The notes beneath the pieces are model-generated. The model saw nothing but the letters and a program-made list of their open reading frames with translations. It had not been told where the DNA came from and did no database searches. Source: an uncultured Alistipes sp. (GTDB taxonomy: Bacteria > Bacteroidota > Bacteroidia > Bacteroidales > Rikenellaceae). Taken from it: 64,000 nt of DNA. Positions 44,501 to 51,689 of the stretch are shown piece by piece. Where the stretch lies: NCBI GenBank assembly GCA_938014215.1, contig CALLRW010000041.1:124001-188000 (forward strand). Direction: 5' to 3'. Both the position numbers and the translations under genes were made by a program. Within the stretch, counting starts at the first letter, position 1. The number at the start of each line of letters is the position of its first letter.

Positions 44501-44672
44501 GGCCTCGCTGACGACGATCGTCGGGATGATCCCGCTGGTCGGCGACCCGATGTACGGATCGATGGCCCTGACGATCATGGGTGGACTCACGGTCGGTACG
44601 ATCATCACGCTCATCCTGCTGCCGCTCTTCTACGCGGCGATGTTCCGGATTCGCAAACCTCAAAACGCTTAA
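41517..44672 (+). CDS. RND efflux permease with an Asp-Asn TM4 motif
   Basis: A 1051-residue RND permease. The N-terminus KLTEFFMRRPVLFWSLMGAI is the first helix; porter domains occupy the two large loops. In TM4 the proton relay reads MGMLVDNAVVIMDG: the usual second Asp is Asn, whereas the pump at 10514 has Asp-Asp. TM10 keeps IGMMGLIGMMVKNAIVLVDE with the relay Lys. The Asp-Asn form occurs in a separate, widespread branch of RND permeases. The branch is often poorly characterised and substrates are unknown. The next gene, a TolC protein, begins 3 bases downstream. Confidence 0.95.
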   Translation: MKLKLTEFFMRRPVLFWSLMGAILIAGVLSFLYMPKLEDPAVAVKQAMVVIPYPGASAHEVELKAAQLMEDELRALPDVKKVKSECRNGSAMLTVEFQMTVLNRDLEQHFDLLRRKVSDAAQRLPQGCYEPVVIDDMMDVYGIFYALTADGYDYPEMYRYAKFLRRELLDVKGIKRINIAGNRDEVINIILSKEQIARNGVIPTQIMSALQQAGKTVNAGMYPSDGERIALYVDSAVDDVEAIRNLEIRTMDGRQMRIGDVARVERGYATPQRNGFFVDGRPALALCIAMESSAIVPDVGRAVDARLAEAMRQLPAGFHTEKIFFQPDKVSAAISSFMWNLLESVVIVILVLIFTMGLRSGLIIGFGLVLTVAVSFPILLTCGTTLQRISLGAFIVAMGMLVDNAVVIMDGILIDRKRGLGPKTYLYRIGRNTALPLLGATVIAASTFLGIYLSPDSAGEYAGDLFLVLCVSLLASWVLALVQVPICAKTWLPAREKELPGAQQPVVMNSPVHRFVRRAIAFLIGYKRATIIVAFAVLALSIFGMTRVRNLFFPDFDYKQFVVECFFPSATDADRVRDRLLVMSDSVRRHPGIERVAVSQGSAPAHYCLVRPMTSGGDCYGELIVDCPDYRTVVREIPSIRRQLREAFPEAYIRIRKYNFSISTSHTVEVEFAGPDPAVLRELSAQAEAVMRRCPYVDAYSVENNWKPRGKALVAEFNQQDALRAGIGRGDVANALLAATDGMPVGVLNDQERMVTLNLQVRNDDGSRIRNLDQIPVWSMMNLRMTDEELQGALAGGRGMSELQDRVFRAMPLGNAVRDIRLDWDEDLVLRMNGRRVIEAECDPNPDCDEATPAKVVAAIRPEIEAITLPDGYTMRWVGEGELQGEAIGNLMKYLPLTVFLILAILLALFNSWRKVLLILLCFPFVFCGITPSLLLTGQPLTFMAIIGMMGLIGMMVKNAIVLVDEINRLQTEEHRSPYTAVIEATVSRVRPVLMASLTTIVGMIPLVGDPMYGSMALTIMGGLTVGTIITLILLPLFYAAMFRIRKPQNA

Positions 44673-44675
44673 GTT

Positions 44676-45983
44676 ATGAAAATCAAATATCTATTGTGCG
44701 CCGTTCTGTTGACGGGCGTTGCGGCCCGGGCCCAGGAGCCGCTGCCGTTGACGCTGGCCGAGTGCCGCGAGCGGGCGCTGGCCCACAGCGAGGAGCTGCA
44801 GCAGGCCGACATCCGTCTCGAACAGGCGCGTCTCGACCGCCGGATCGCCGCGACAGCCGCTCTGCCCCGGATCGAGGGTTCGGCCACGGGGGCCTACGTC
44901 GTGCCCGACATCGACATGATGGGCATGGAGATGCGCATGCGCGGCACCTACATGGCGGGCCTCACCCTCACCCAACCGATCTACGCCGGCGGCAAGATCT
45001 CGGCCGCACGCCGCATGGCCCGCATCGGCGAGGAGGTGGCCGGCGAACAGCGGCGCATGACCCGCATGGAGGTGCTGGTCGAGGCCGACAACGCCTACTG
45101 GACGCTGGTGGCCGTCGAGGGCAAGGTGCGCATGCTCGAGAGCTACGCCGCGCAGATGGATACGCTCTGCACGCAGACGACGGCGGCCGTCGAGAGTGGC
45201 ATGGCCATCGAGAACGACCGGCTGCGTGTCGAGGCCCGTCGCAGCGAGATCGACTATCAGTTGCAGAAGGCGCGCAACGGGGCCGATCTGTGCCGGATGT
45301 CGTTGTGCCGGGTGATCGGTGTCGGGGGCGACATCCGCCCCGTGCCGACCGATACGCTCTTCCGGCCGTCGGCGCCCGGGGAGCTGCGGGCCGACCTCGA
45401 GGCACGTCCCGAGCTGCGGATGCTCGAGCAACAGGTGGCCATCGGCGAGCAGCAGATCCGCGATGCCCGTTCGGCGATGTTGCCCACGGCGGGGTTGTCG
45501 CTGGGCTATACCTATTATGGGAATATCAAGCTGCAGAGCATGGTCGATGCCGGCGGCGGTACGTATGTCCCCTATACACAGGAGTTCCGCGACGGACTGG
45601 GGCTGGCAATGGTGGCCGTGAAGATCCCGATCTTCCACTGGGGCGAGAGCCGCAAGAAGGTCCGCAAGGCGCGTTTCGAATTGCAGCATGCGCAGCTCGA
45701 TCTGCAGAAGAACACGCGGCTGATGACGCTCGAGGTCGAGCAGGCGATCCGCAACGTCGAGGACGGTTACCGGATGATCCGTACGGCCGAACTGGCGCTG
45801 AGCCAGGCCGAGGAGAACCTGCGAGTGATGCGCAACCGCCATGCGGCGCAGATGGCCCCGCTGACGGATCTGCTGGATGCCCAGTCGCAATGGCAGCAGG
45901 CCGCCAGCAACCGGATCGAGGCCCAGACCCAGTATCGGATCTACGAAACGGAGTACCTGCGGGCCACCGGGCGACTGGAGTGA
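44676..45983 (+). CDS. TolC family outer-membrane channel
   Basis: A 435-residue outer-membrane efflux protein with a signal peptide (MKIKYLLCAVLLTGVAARAQ). LTLAECRERALAHSEELQQA opens repeat one; QPIYAGGKISAARRMARIGE and VKIPIFHWGESRKKVRKARF are the two barrel strands of the halves. No lipobox, unlike the channel at 8964. Last gene of the second RND operon; a bidirectional terminator follows at 46158. Confidence 0.93.
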   Translation: MKIKYLLCAVLLTGVAARAQEPLPLTLAECRERALAHSEELQQADIRLEQARLDRRIAATAALPRIEGSATGAYVVPDIDMMGMEMRMRGTYMAGLTLTQPIYAGGKISAARRMARIGEEVAGEQRRMTRMEVLVEADNAYWTLVAVEGKVRMLESYAAQMDTLCTQTTAAVESGMAIENDRLRVEARRSEIDYQLQKARNGADLCRMSLCRVIGVGGDIRPVPTDTLFRPSAPGELRADLEARPELRMLEQQVAIGEQQIRDARSAMLPTAGLSLGYTYYGNIKLQSMVDAGGGTYVPYTQEFRDGLGLAMVAVKIPIFHWGESRKKVRKARFELQHAQLDLQKNTRLMTLEVEQAIRNVEDGYRMIRTAELALSQAEENLRVMRNRHAAQMAPLTDLLDAQSQWQQAASNRIEAQTQYRIYETEYLRATGRLE

Positions 45984-46157
45984 TTCCCTATACGTCCGTA
46001 AGGATCAGTCGTGTCCGTACGTTCGTTCTTGTCGCACCTGTATGATTTTGTCGCGTCTGTCTGCTTGGACCTGCCGAGCCCGTTATGCTTGCTGTGTCTG
46101 CAGCGCGCTGTTTGAATATTCTTGCGGCTTCGCAGACCTCATTCTGCCGCGAACAAC

Positions 46158-46189
46158 ACAACCGGACTTTCTCAAGAAAGTCCGGTTGT
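46158..46189. terminator. Bidirectional terminator between convergent genes
   Basis: ACAACCGGACTTTCT (46158-46172) with AGAAAGTCCGGTTGT (46175-46189), a perfect 15-bp palindrome, ends the RND operon and the Crp-like gene. Confidence 0.85.
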
Positions 46190-46261
46190 TTATTTGGCAG
46201 GAAGAGATATTCGATCCTTCGACGGTTTCTGTGGAGGCGGCTCCCCGTATGCTTGTGGCAG

Positions 46262-46855
46262 CTATCTGTTGCGGCTATCTGCGAGTTCGTTTTTCAGATG
46301 GCTCAGGTATTGAGGGGTGATTCCCAGATACGAGGCAATGATATTGCCTGGTACGGCTTGGATGATCTCGGGGCGGTTCTTTACCACGGACAGATATTTG
46401 TCCTTGGCTGTGCCTTTGATCAGAAATAATTTGTGTTCGCAGGTGTATAGCTGTCCCATGGCGATGTTGAACATCCAGCGCGAGAATTCGTGCGACTCCT
46501 CGATCAGTCGGTCGAATTGATTTTTGCTCATTCGCAACACCCTGGCTTCCATCTTGCAATTTTCGGCCATGAGAAAGACGGGTTGCCTCATGTAATAGGA
46601 GTGGGGCGAGAGTATGATGGTTCCCGGGGTGGCGAACCCGAAGGTGACTTCACGGGTCTCTTCGATATGAAAGAGTCGGATGATTCCCTGCTTGACGCAA
46701 TAGACATTGGTATTTATGGAGCCGTGGTCAATCAGTCTCTCGCGGGGTTTGACGGAGATCTCCTCCATGCCGGCGAGGAAACGGTCGATGATCTCATCCG
46801 ACGGGCCGAAGTTTCCTTCCTCCTTCAACAACTCTCTGATCGGTTCCATCTCCAT
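46262..46855 (-). CDS. Crp/Fnr family transcriptional regulator
   Basis: A 197-residue regulator with a cyclic-nucleotide-binding-like domain (VKPRERLIDHGSINTNVYCV, about residues 35-120) and a short C-terminal HTH (GNIIASYLGITPQYLSHLKN). It is divergent from the BACON lipoprotein gene across a 120-base AT-rich spacer and is its likely regulator. No Fe-S cysteine set is seen. It is distantly related to the regulator at 8241. Confidence 0.9.
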   Translation of the reverse strand: MEMEPIRELLKEEGNFGPSDEIIDRFLAGMEEISVKPRERLIDHGSINTNVYCVKQGIIRLFHIEETREVTFGFATPGTIILSPHSYYMRQPVFLMAENCKMEARVLRMSKNQFDRLIEESHEFSRWMFNIAMGQLYTCEHKLFLIKGTAKDKYLSVVKNRPEIIQAVPGNIIASYLGITPQYLSHLKNELADSRNR

Positions 46856-46940
46856 ACGGCTTTGTAAAACTTTTTGGTAAAGTTATCAAAAAAATTTAAG
46901 AAGATGAAACTATATTAACTTTTTTGTGGTCTCGAAACGC

Positions 46941-46948
46941 TAATTTTG
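46941..46948 (+). promoter_or_regulatory. -7 promoter box of the BACON lipoprotein gene
   Basis: TAATTTTG, an exact TAnnTTTG match ending 27 bases before the ATG at 46976; the upstream region is AT-rich with an imperfectly spaced TTTG. Confidence 0.55.
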
Positions 46949-46975
46949 TAAATGTTGCATAAAATCCAGAAGACC

Positions 46976-48760
46976 ATGAAAAGAATCCTCGCTTATCTGC
47001 TGGCAGTACTGACCGGTGCTGTCGCCATCTCCTGCAACTCGCAGGAGGAAGAGGCCACGGGGCCTGTCCTCAAACCGATTACCGAGTCCGTAACGGCCGA
47101 AGCCGAGGGCGGACATTACGAGATAGCCTATACGATAGTCGATCCGGTCGGCAACCTGTCGGTTCAGGCCACCTCCGAGCAGGAGTGGATCGGGACCTAT
47201 ACGTATGGAGAAGGGACGATCGGTTTTGACGTGGCGGTGAACGAGTCGGAGGAGTCTCGGAATGGAACGATCCTTGTCTCCTATGGCAATCAGAGCTTTA
47301 CGGTTCCCGTGACGCAGTTGGCCAGCGACGGTGTGAGCTTTGAATTTGATCTGCAGAAGATGACGTCTACGGGGGTTACGATTGACGTTCGCCCTTCGGA
47401 CAAGACAATTTATTACACCTGGAATATCCTTGAGAAGTCCGTGGCCGACGAGAAGTACGGCGACGACAATGCGCTGATAACCTATGCCCTGCAGGTGGTC
47501 AACGACGACCTGGAGTACTACCGCAACTATGTCGATCAGAACGGTTCGCTGGCCGACGTTCTCTCTTGGGCCGACGATCTGACCCGCATCAATACGCTCG
47601 ATCCGGCGACCGAATATCAGATCTTCGCCTTTGGAATCGATGAAAAGAGCGGTGCGGCAAACACCACGGTGACCCGTCACAACTTCTCGACGCCGGAGTT
47701 CCAGATTCAGGACGAATGCCGCTTTGCGATTCGTTTCGACGACGTCCTGCAGACGGAGATGACCTTTACGGTGACGCCCGACAATCCGTCGACCCGCTAC
47801 TACGTGGGTGTCTGCCCGACCGAGATGTTCGATGCACAGGGCGCGGATGCCATTGCCCTCGAGTTCATCCGTCAGGGGGATGTCGCCGGTGTCGACTGGT
47901 CGGCCCACAGCGCCCTGCACAGCGGCGAACTTACCGTGAACACCTTCGAGGACATGGGGCTGACCACGATGGAGCCCGGAGTTTCCTATACGGTTGTGGT
48001 CTTCGGCGTGAGCGATCTGGGCGAGCGGACGACGGCCGTCTCGCACGCCGCGCAGACGCTGCCCGAGGTGGTTCCGTCGGACATGACGTTCGACATCTCG
48101 CTGGTCGAGCAGACCGAGAGCGGCGCCATTCTGAAGATCGTCCCCTCGGCCAAGGACGAACCCTACATCGCCGGCGTCATGCAGTACGGGCAGTACAGCG
48201 AGTACATCGGCCGGGACGAGGAGTTCATGAACTACGTCGTCGAGTTTGGCGGCATGGGTGTCTATGAGGGGGATTACGTGATGGACCGCAGTACGGCGCT
48301 GATTTCGGATACGGAGTATGTCTGCTTTGCGTTCGGCTACTCGGGCGGGATCACGACGCCGCTGACCCTCTTCCGGTTCACGACCGGCAAACCCGACACG
48401 GGCGGCGAGGCCTCCGTGGAGATTACCGAGATCCGGATCATTGACGGTTCGGAGGTGGGTTATGACGGTATGGCTGCCGTTTACGCCTATCTTGCACCCA
48501 ATGCCTCGGCTGCACACTGGTATGCGCAGGCGATGATGAGCGAGAACGGGGTTCCGACGGATATGTTCGGCAATACGTTCTCCGATACGGAGCTTGTGAA
48601 TCTGCTGACCAATCCGAACAACAGCAGCCGCTACGTGGATTCGGAGTATGTTGCCACGCCGGTCGATTGGGGCACCGAAATCACCTTCTGCATCATTGCC
48701 GAGGACAGCGAAGGGAATCTGGGGCAGCTGATCAAGCGGACCGTCATTCCGGAGCAATAA
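46976..48760 (+). CDS. BACON-domain surface or periplasmic lipoprotein
   Basis: 594 residues with lipobox VAISC (Cys20), so a lipoprotein. Residues about 35-115 resemble a BACON domain (NLSVQATSEQEWIGTYTYGE, then NGTILVSYGNQSFTVPVTQ). The rest is three repeats of fibronectin-III-like segments ending in motifs such as LDPATEYQIFAFGIDEKSG, MEPGVSYTVVVFGVSDLG and SDTEYVCFAFGYSGG. No enzymatic motif is seen. BACON proteins of Bacteroidota often bind carbohydrate or mucin, but no such function is shown here. ATG at 46976 gives a clean signal peptide (MKRILAYLLAVLTGAVAISC). Divergent from a Crp-like regulator. Confidence 0.85.
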   Translation: MKRILAYLLAVLTGAVAISCNSQEEEATGPVLKPITESVTAEAEGGHYEIAYTIVDPVGNLSVQATSEQEWIGTYTYGEGTIGFDVAVNESEESRNGTILVSYGNQSFTVPVTQLASDGVSFEFDLQKMTSTGVTIDVRPSDKTIYYTWNILEKSVADEKYGDDNALITYALQVVNDDLEYYRNYVDQNGSLADVLSWADDLTRINTLDPATEYQIFAFGIDEKSGAANTTVTRHNFSTPEFQIQDECRFAIRFDDVLQTEMTFTVTPDNPSTRYYVGVCPTEMFDAQGADAIALEFIRQGDVAGVDWSAHSALHSGELTVNTFEDMGLTTMEPGVSYTVVVFGVSDLGERTTAVSHAAQTLPEVVPSDMTFDISLVEQTESGAILKIVPSAKDEPYIAGVMQYGQYSEYIGRDEEFMNYVVEFGGMGVYEGDYVMDRSTALISDTEYVCFAFGYSGGITTPLTLFRFTTGKPDTGGEASVEITEIRIIDGSEVGYDGMAAVYAYLAPNASAAHWYAQAMMSENGVPTDMFGNTFSDTELVNLLTNPNNSSRYVDSEYVATPVDWGTEITFCIIAEDSEGNLGQLIKRTVIPEQ

Positions 48761-48786
48761 CACCTCACTCTTTTGTCTCCGTTTGA

Positions 48787-48827
48787 AAGCGGGATCCCGA
48801 AAGTGTTACAGCTTCGGGGTCCCGCTT
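48787..48827. terminator. Terminator whose loop holds the araC stop codon
   Basis: AAGCGGGATCCCGAA (48787-48801) pairs with TTCGGGGTCCCGCTT (48813-48827), one G-T pair. The minus-strand araC stop codon (48806-48808) lies in the loop, so one stem arm is coding. It serves the BACON gene too. Confidence 0.7.
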
Positions 48828-49750
48828 CTGTATGACGCTCCCGACGGATGGCTGCACTTGCAGCACGATCGGTCGGGAGTCTCGCCCCGCAACCGTTTGA
48901 AAAGGGCGCAGAATGCGGCGTCCGAAGGAAACCCAAGCTCCGAGGCCACTTCGTTGACCGCTCTGTCGCCCTGTCTCAGCCACTTTTCCGCCCAGCCGAT
49001 CTGTTTCATCCGGACGTAACCGGCCGTATTCTTCCCGGTTTCGTGACGGAGCAGATCATCCAGATAGGCCGGCGAACAGCCTTCCGTCCGGGCCAGCCTC
49101 TCCGCCGTGGGCAACTCCCGGTGGCGGGCCTGCCCCGATTCGAAAAAGTCGTCGAGCCGGCGGTCCACACGGCCGAGCAGACTCAGATTGGCTTCGTGGC
49201 GGGTGATGAACTGCCGCCGGTAGAAGCGCGCAACGTAGTCGAGCAGCAGCAGGATCCGGTCGCAGAGAATCGTATGGCTGAACTCGTCGATCCCCCACCC
49301 GAGCTCCTTCCCGATCCCCTCCATTTCATCCTCGAGGACCCCTTTTTCCCGTTGCGAAAGGTGCAGGGCCTCGTTCTCCCGATAGCCAAAGAAGGAGCAG
49401 GCCCCGGGGTCGCGACGGGCCCGGAGCGACTCCATGACCGAGGTGTGGATGCAGAGCAGCACCCCCTCGCAGTGGCCGGTTCCGTCTCTGCGCCACCATT
49501 CGCAGCCGGCCTCCTTGCCCGGTGGCAGCGGGAGGAGGGTTGCCTCGTGGAAGTCGTAGGGCTCCTGCCCGAAGAGCGGCGGAGAGCCTGCCGGCCACCC
49601 CTTGAGCCAGACGGTGTAGAAGCCGAAGCGCACCGCCTCGGGCACCTCGGCTGCCTCCCCGAGCCGGATCAGGCTGACCAGCGGATAGGGCGTTTTCGCG
49701 GCAAAGAGCCGGTTGCAGACCGGTATGGTCCTGACGGCAAGCGACTTCAT
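48806..49750 (-). CDS. AraC family transcriptional regulator
   Basis: A 314-residue regulator with an N-terminal effector domain and C-terminal HTH pair (TAERLARTEGCSPAYLDDLL; AVNEVASELGFPSDAAFCAL). The region EPYDFHEATLLPLPPGK and the segment LLLLDYVARFYRRQFITRHE are shared with the AraC protein at 51690, so the two are paralogues. The C-terminus deviates (FKRLRGETPDRSCCKCSHPS) and is Cys-rich. It follows the cyclophilin-like gene by 14 bases and is co-transcribed with it. ATG at 49750 is chosen because the upstream frame lies in the neighbour. Confidence 0.87.
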   Translation of the reverse strand: MKSLAVRTIPVCNRLFAAKTPYPLVSLIRLGEAAEVPEAVRFGFYTVWLKGWPAGSPPLFGQEPYDFHEATLLPLPPGKEAGCEWWRRDGTGHCEGVLLCIHTSVMESLRARRDPGACSFFGYRENEALHLSQREKGVLEDEMEGIGKELGWGIDEFSHTILCDRILLLLDYVARFYRRQFITRHEANLSLLGRVDRRLDDFFESGQARHRELPTAERLARTEGCSPAYLDDLLRHETGKNTAGYVRMKQIGWAEKWLRQGDRAVNEVASELGFPSDAAFCALFKRLRGETPDRSCCKCSHPSGASYRSGTPKL

Positions 49751-49764
49751 CCTTCCGAAGGGTT

Positions 49765-50289
49765 TTACTCCCCGAGCGAGAGCGTCACTTCGGCCGGGCC
49801 TGTGCCGCCCCACCGTTCGAGCATCTCCTCGCGCGAGGCGACGCCGTCGACCTTCCCCAGACGGGTGTAGCTCCACGTATTCGAACCGTAGAAGAGGACG
49901 ATCGAGTTGCCCTGATAGAGGACGATATCGCCGGGCGAGGTGGTTGTCCGGGTGTCGTTACGCGGCAGCGAGAAGCCGAGCTCCCCGACCTTCTCCATGT
50001 CGCCGTAGTCGTCCATGCGGAGTGTGACCGAACCTTGGGCAAGGCGGTTTTTGAGGGCCTCCGTGGCCGCATTGTCCAGAAGCGTGGCGGTGAAACTTCG
50101 TCCGTTTACATTTATGATCAGCGTGTTACCTGTCATCGGGTCTTGGTTTTCGTGGGAGTCATTCTCTTCCGTCTGTCCGGGGACCTGCGGAGTCTGGGGC
50201 ACAGCCTCCGCCCGGTCGTCATTCGGAGAGCAGGCCGTCCCCCAAGCGAGGGCCAGTATCAACAGCATCGGCCGGATCCATCCTTTCAT
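49765..50289 (-). CDS. Cyclophilin-like-fold lipoprotein
   Basis: A 174-residue protein with lipobox GTAC (Cys20), an acidic/Gln linker and one domain of the cyclophilin-like type found in bacterial secreted proteins (NVNGRSFTATLLDNAATEAL; GFSLPRNDTRTTTSPGDIVL; VLFYGSNTWSYTRLGKV). This fold is not the true peptidyl-prolyl isomerase; function is unknown. Such genes commonly sit with CMD/cupin and AraC genes in Bacteroidota, as here (28 bases downstream of the CMD-cupin gene and 14 upstream of araC). Confidence 0.88.
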   Translation of the reverse strand: MKGWIRPMLLILALAWGTACSPNDDRAEAVPQTPQVPGQTEENDSHENQDPMTGNTLIINVNGRSFTATLLDNAATEALKNRLAQGSVTLRMDDYGDMEKVGELGFSLPRNDTRTTTSPGDIVLYQGNSIVLFYGSNTWSYTRLGKVDGVASREEMLERWGGTGPAEVTLSLGE

Positions 50290-50317
50290 GGCGGGGCGCT
50301 TTTTGAGGTGTGTGATG

Positions 50318-51139
50318 TCAGTGGAGCGCTCGGTATGCCTCGTCGGAGACGGGTTCGAGCCATTCGTTGGAGGTTTCGCTTCCGGGCACCTCGAAGGCCA
50401 GATGGGCAAACCATCTGTCGGCCGCCGCACCGTGCCAGTGCTTGACGCCGGCCGGGATGTGGATGACCGTACCGGGCAGGATCTCGACGGCGGGTTTCCC
50501 CTCCTCCTGATACCATCCGCGGCCGGCCACGCCGATGAGCATCTGACCGCCGCCGCTCGAGGCGTGGTGGATGTGCCAGTTGTTGCGGCAGCCGGGTTCG
50601 AAGGTGACGTTTGCGACGGTGACCTGTTCGCCGGAGATCGGGGCCAGATAGCTTCGGCCGGTGAAGTACTGGGCGTAGGCCGAGTTGGGTTCGCCGATCG
50701 GGAAGATCATCTGGCGCTGGAAGGCGGCCCGGGCATCGTCGCCCGAACACTCGTCGGCCCAGACCTCCTTGGCCAGGCGGAAGGCGGCCCAAGCCTTCGG
50801 CCATCCGGCGTAGAAGCCGATATGGGTGATGATTTCGGCGATTTCGGTGCGGGTGATCCCGTTCTGACGGGCGGTCTGGAGGTGGTAGGTCAGCGAGGAG
50901 TCGGTGATCCCCTGGCTGATGAGCGAGGTGATGGTCACCAGACTGCGGTCGCGCAGTCCGAGCCGATCGGTGCGGCTCCAGACCTCACCGAAGAGGATAT
51001 CGTCGTTGAGTTCCGCGAATTTCGGGGCGAACTCCCCGAGCTGGTCGCGGCCAGCCGTCTGTTTGATCTTTTCCTGTGCCATGATGGAGTTGCTGTTTAT
51101 GGTCAGTGCGGCGAGCGCAATGAGTATGGAATATTTCAT
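50318..51139 (-). CDS. Exported carboxymuconolactone-decarboxylase/cupin fusion protein
   Basis: 273 residues: signal peptide (MKYSILIALAALTINSNSIM), CMD domain (about residues 30-130; RSLVTITSLISQGITDSSLT, RTEIAEIITHIGFYAGWPKA) and cupin domain (about 155-255) with metal ligands in NNWHIHHASSGGGQM and PAGVKHWHGA. The AhpD-type Cys-x-x-Cys pair is absent. The fusion occurs in bacteria as a putative metal-dependent redox or decarboxylase enzyme; the substrate is unknown. First gene of the operon with the cyclophilin-like lipoprotein and araC. Confidence 0.92.
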   Translation of the reverse strand: MKYSILIALAALTINSNSIMAQEKIKQTAGRDQLGEFAPKFAELNDDILFGEVWSRTDRLGLRDRSLVTITSLISQGITDSSLTYHLQTARQNGITRTEIAEIITHIGFYAGWPKAWAAFRLAKEVWADECSGDDARAAFQRQMIFPIGEPNSAYAQYFTGRSYLAPISGEQVTVANVTFEPGCRNNWHIHHASSGGGQMLIGVAGRGWYQEEGKPAVEILPGTVIHIPAGVKHWHGAAADRWFAHLAFEVPGSETSNEWLEPVSDEAYRALH

Positions 51140-51261
51140 CGTCGAAGGTTTTGGGTTGGTTTCCGATGACAAAGATACGGTGGCGGGCGGCGTCGGGCTG
51201 TATATGATTTACCGGAGTTCCTACCCGAATCAAGGTTTTCCGGATTCCGAACCGCTTGCCC

Positions 51262-51389
51262 TTTCCTGCCGGCTGTCGTTCAGCCTCTCGTCTCTGCCTA
51301 CCTTGCTCGCCCGCCCGACCTTTCCTGCCGGCTGTTGTTCAGCCTCCTTGTCTCTGCCTGCCTTACTCGCCCGCCCGACCTTTCCTGCC
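51262..51389. repeat. About 60-bp pyrimidine-rich tandem repeat
   Basis: TTTCCTGCCGGCTG occurs at 51262 and 51321, and TTTCCTGCC again at 51381; the whole units (CAGCCTC, TCTCTGCCT, CTCGCCCGCCCGACC) repeat in order with periods of 59 and 60 bp. Two full copies plus the start of a third. Confidence 0.8.
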
Positions 51390-51672
51390 CGTTTGTCCTT
51401 CTGTCGCCCGTCTGTTCGGTCGGTATCCCTGTCTCTCCCCTGTCTGTTTGTGCGCTCATTCCATCCCGTCCTTGCCTGCCCGTCTTCCCTCCCCCGCTGC
51501 TTCATGCCGTTTCTGTCGTCCCTGTCGCCGACCGTGCGGCCTTGTGTCGGCCCAGCGGCCGCCGGTGCCGTTGCCCGCTCCGCCGGCCGCTCTGCCCTAT
51601 CCCGTTTCCGGATATTCCTACCCCGATTCCGGATGATCGCTCCAAAGCGGCAAAAGTTTGGACAAGAAATGT

Positions 51673-51680
51673 TATCTTTG
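51673..51680 (+). promoter_or_regulatory. -7 promoter box of the rightward araC gene
   Basis: TATCTTTG, an exact TAnnTTTG match, 9 bases before the ATG at 51690. Confidence 0.6.
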
Positions 51681-51689
51681 CAAAAACGA

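Larger units (their letters stand above)
51140..51689. other. Pyrimidine-rich spacer between divergent units
   Basis: 550 bases without a gene. The plus strand from about 51245 to 51560 is C/T-rich and almost A-free, with an approximately 60-bp tandem repeat (51262-51389). Only the promoter of the rightward araC (51673-51680) is recognised near the right end. Confidence 0.6.

Noticed and set aside
41160..44663. A 1167-codon minus-strand open frame opposite the RND permease
   Set aside because: It mirrors the permease in a stop-poor antisense frame of high GC; the protein is His/Asp/Gln-rich repeats with no domain or signal.
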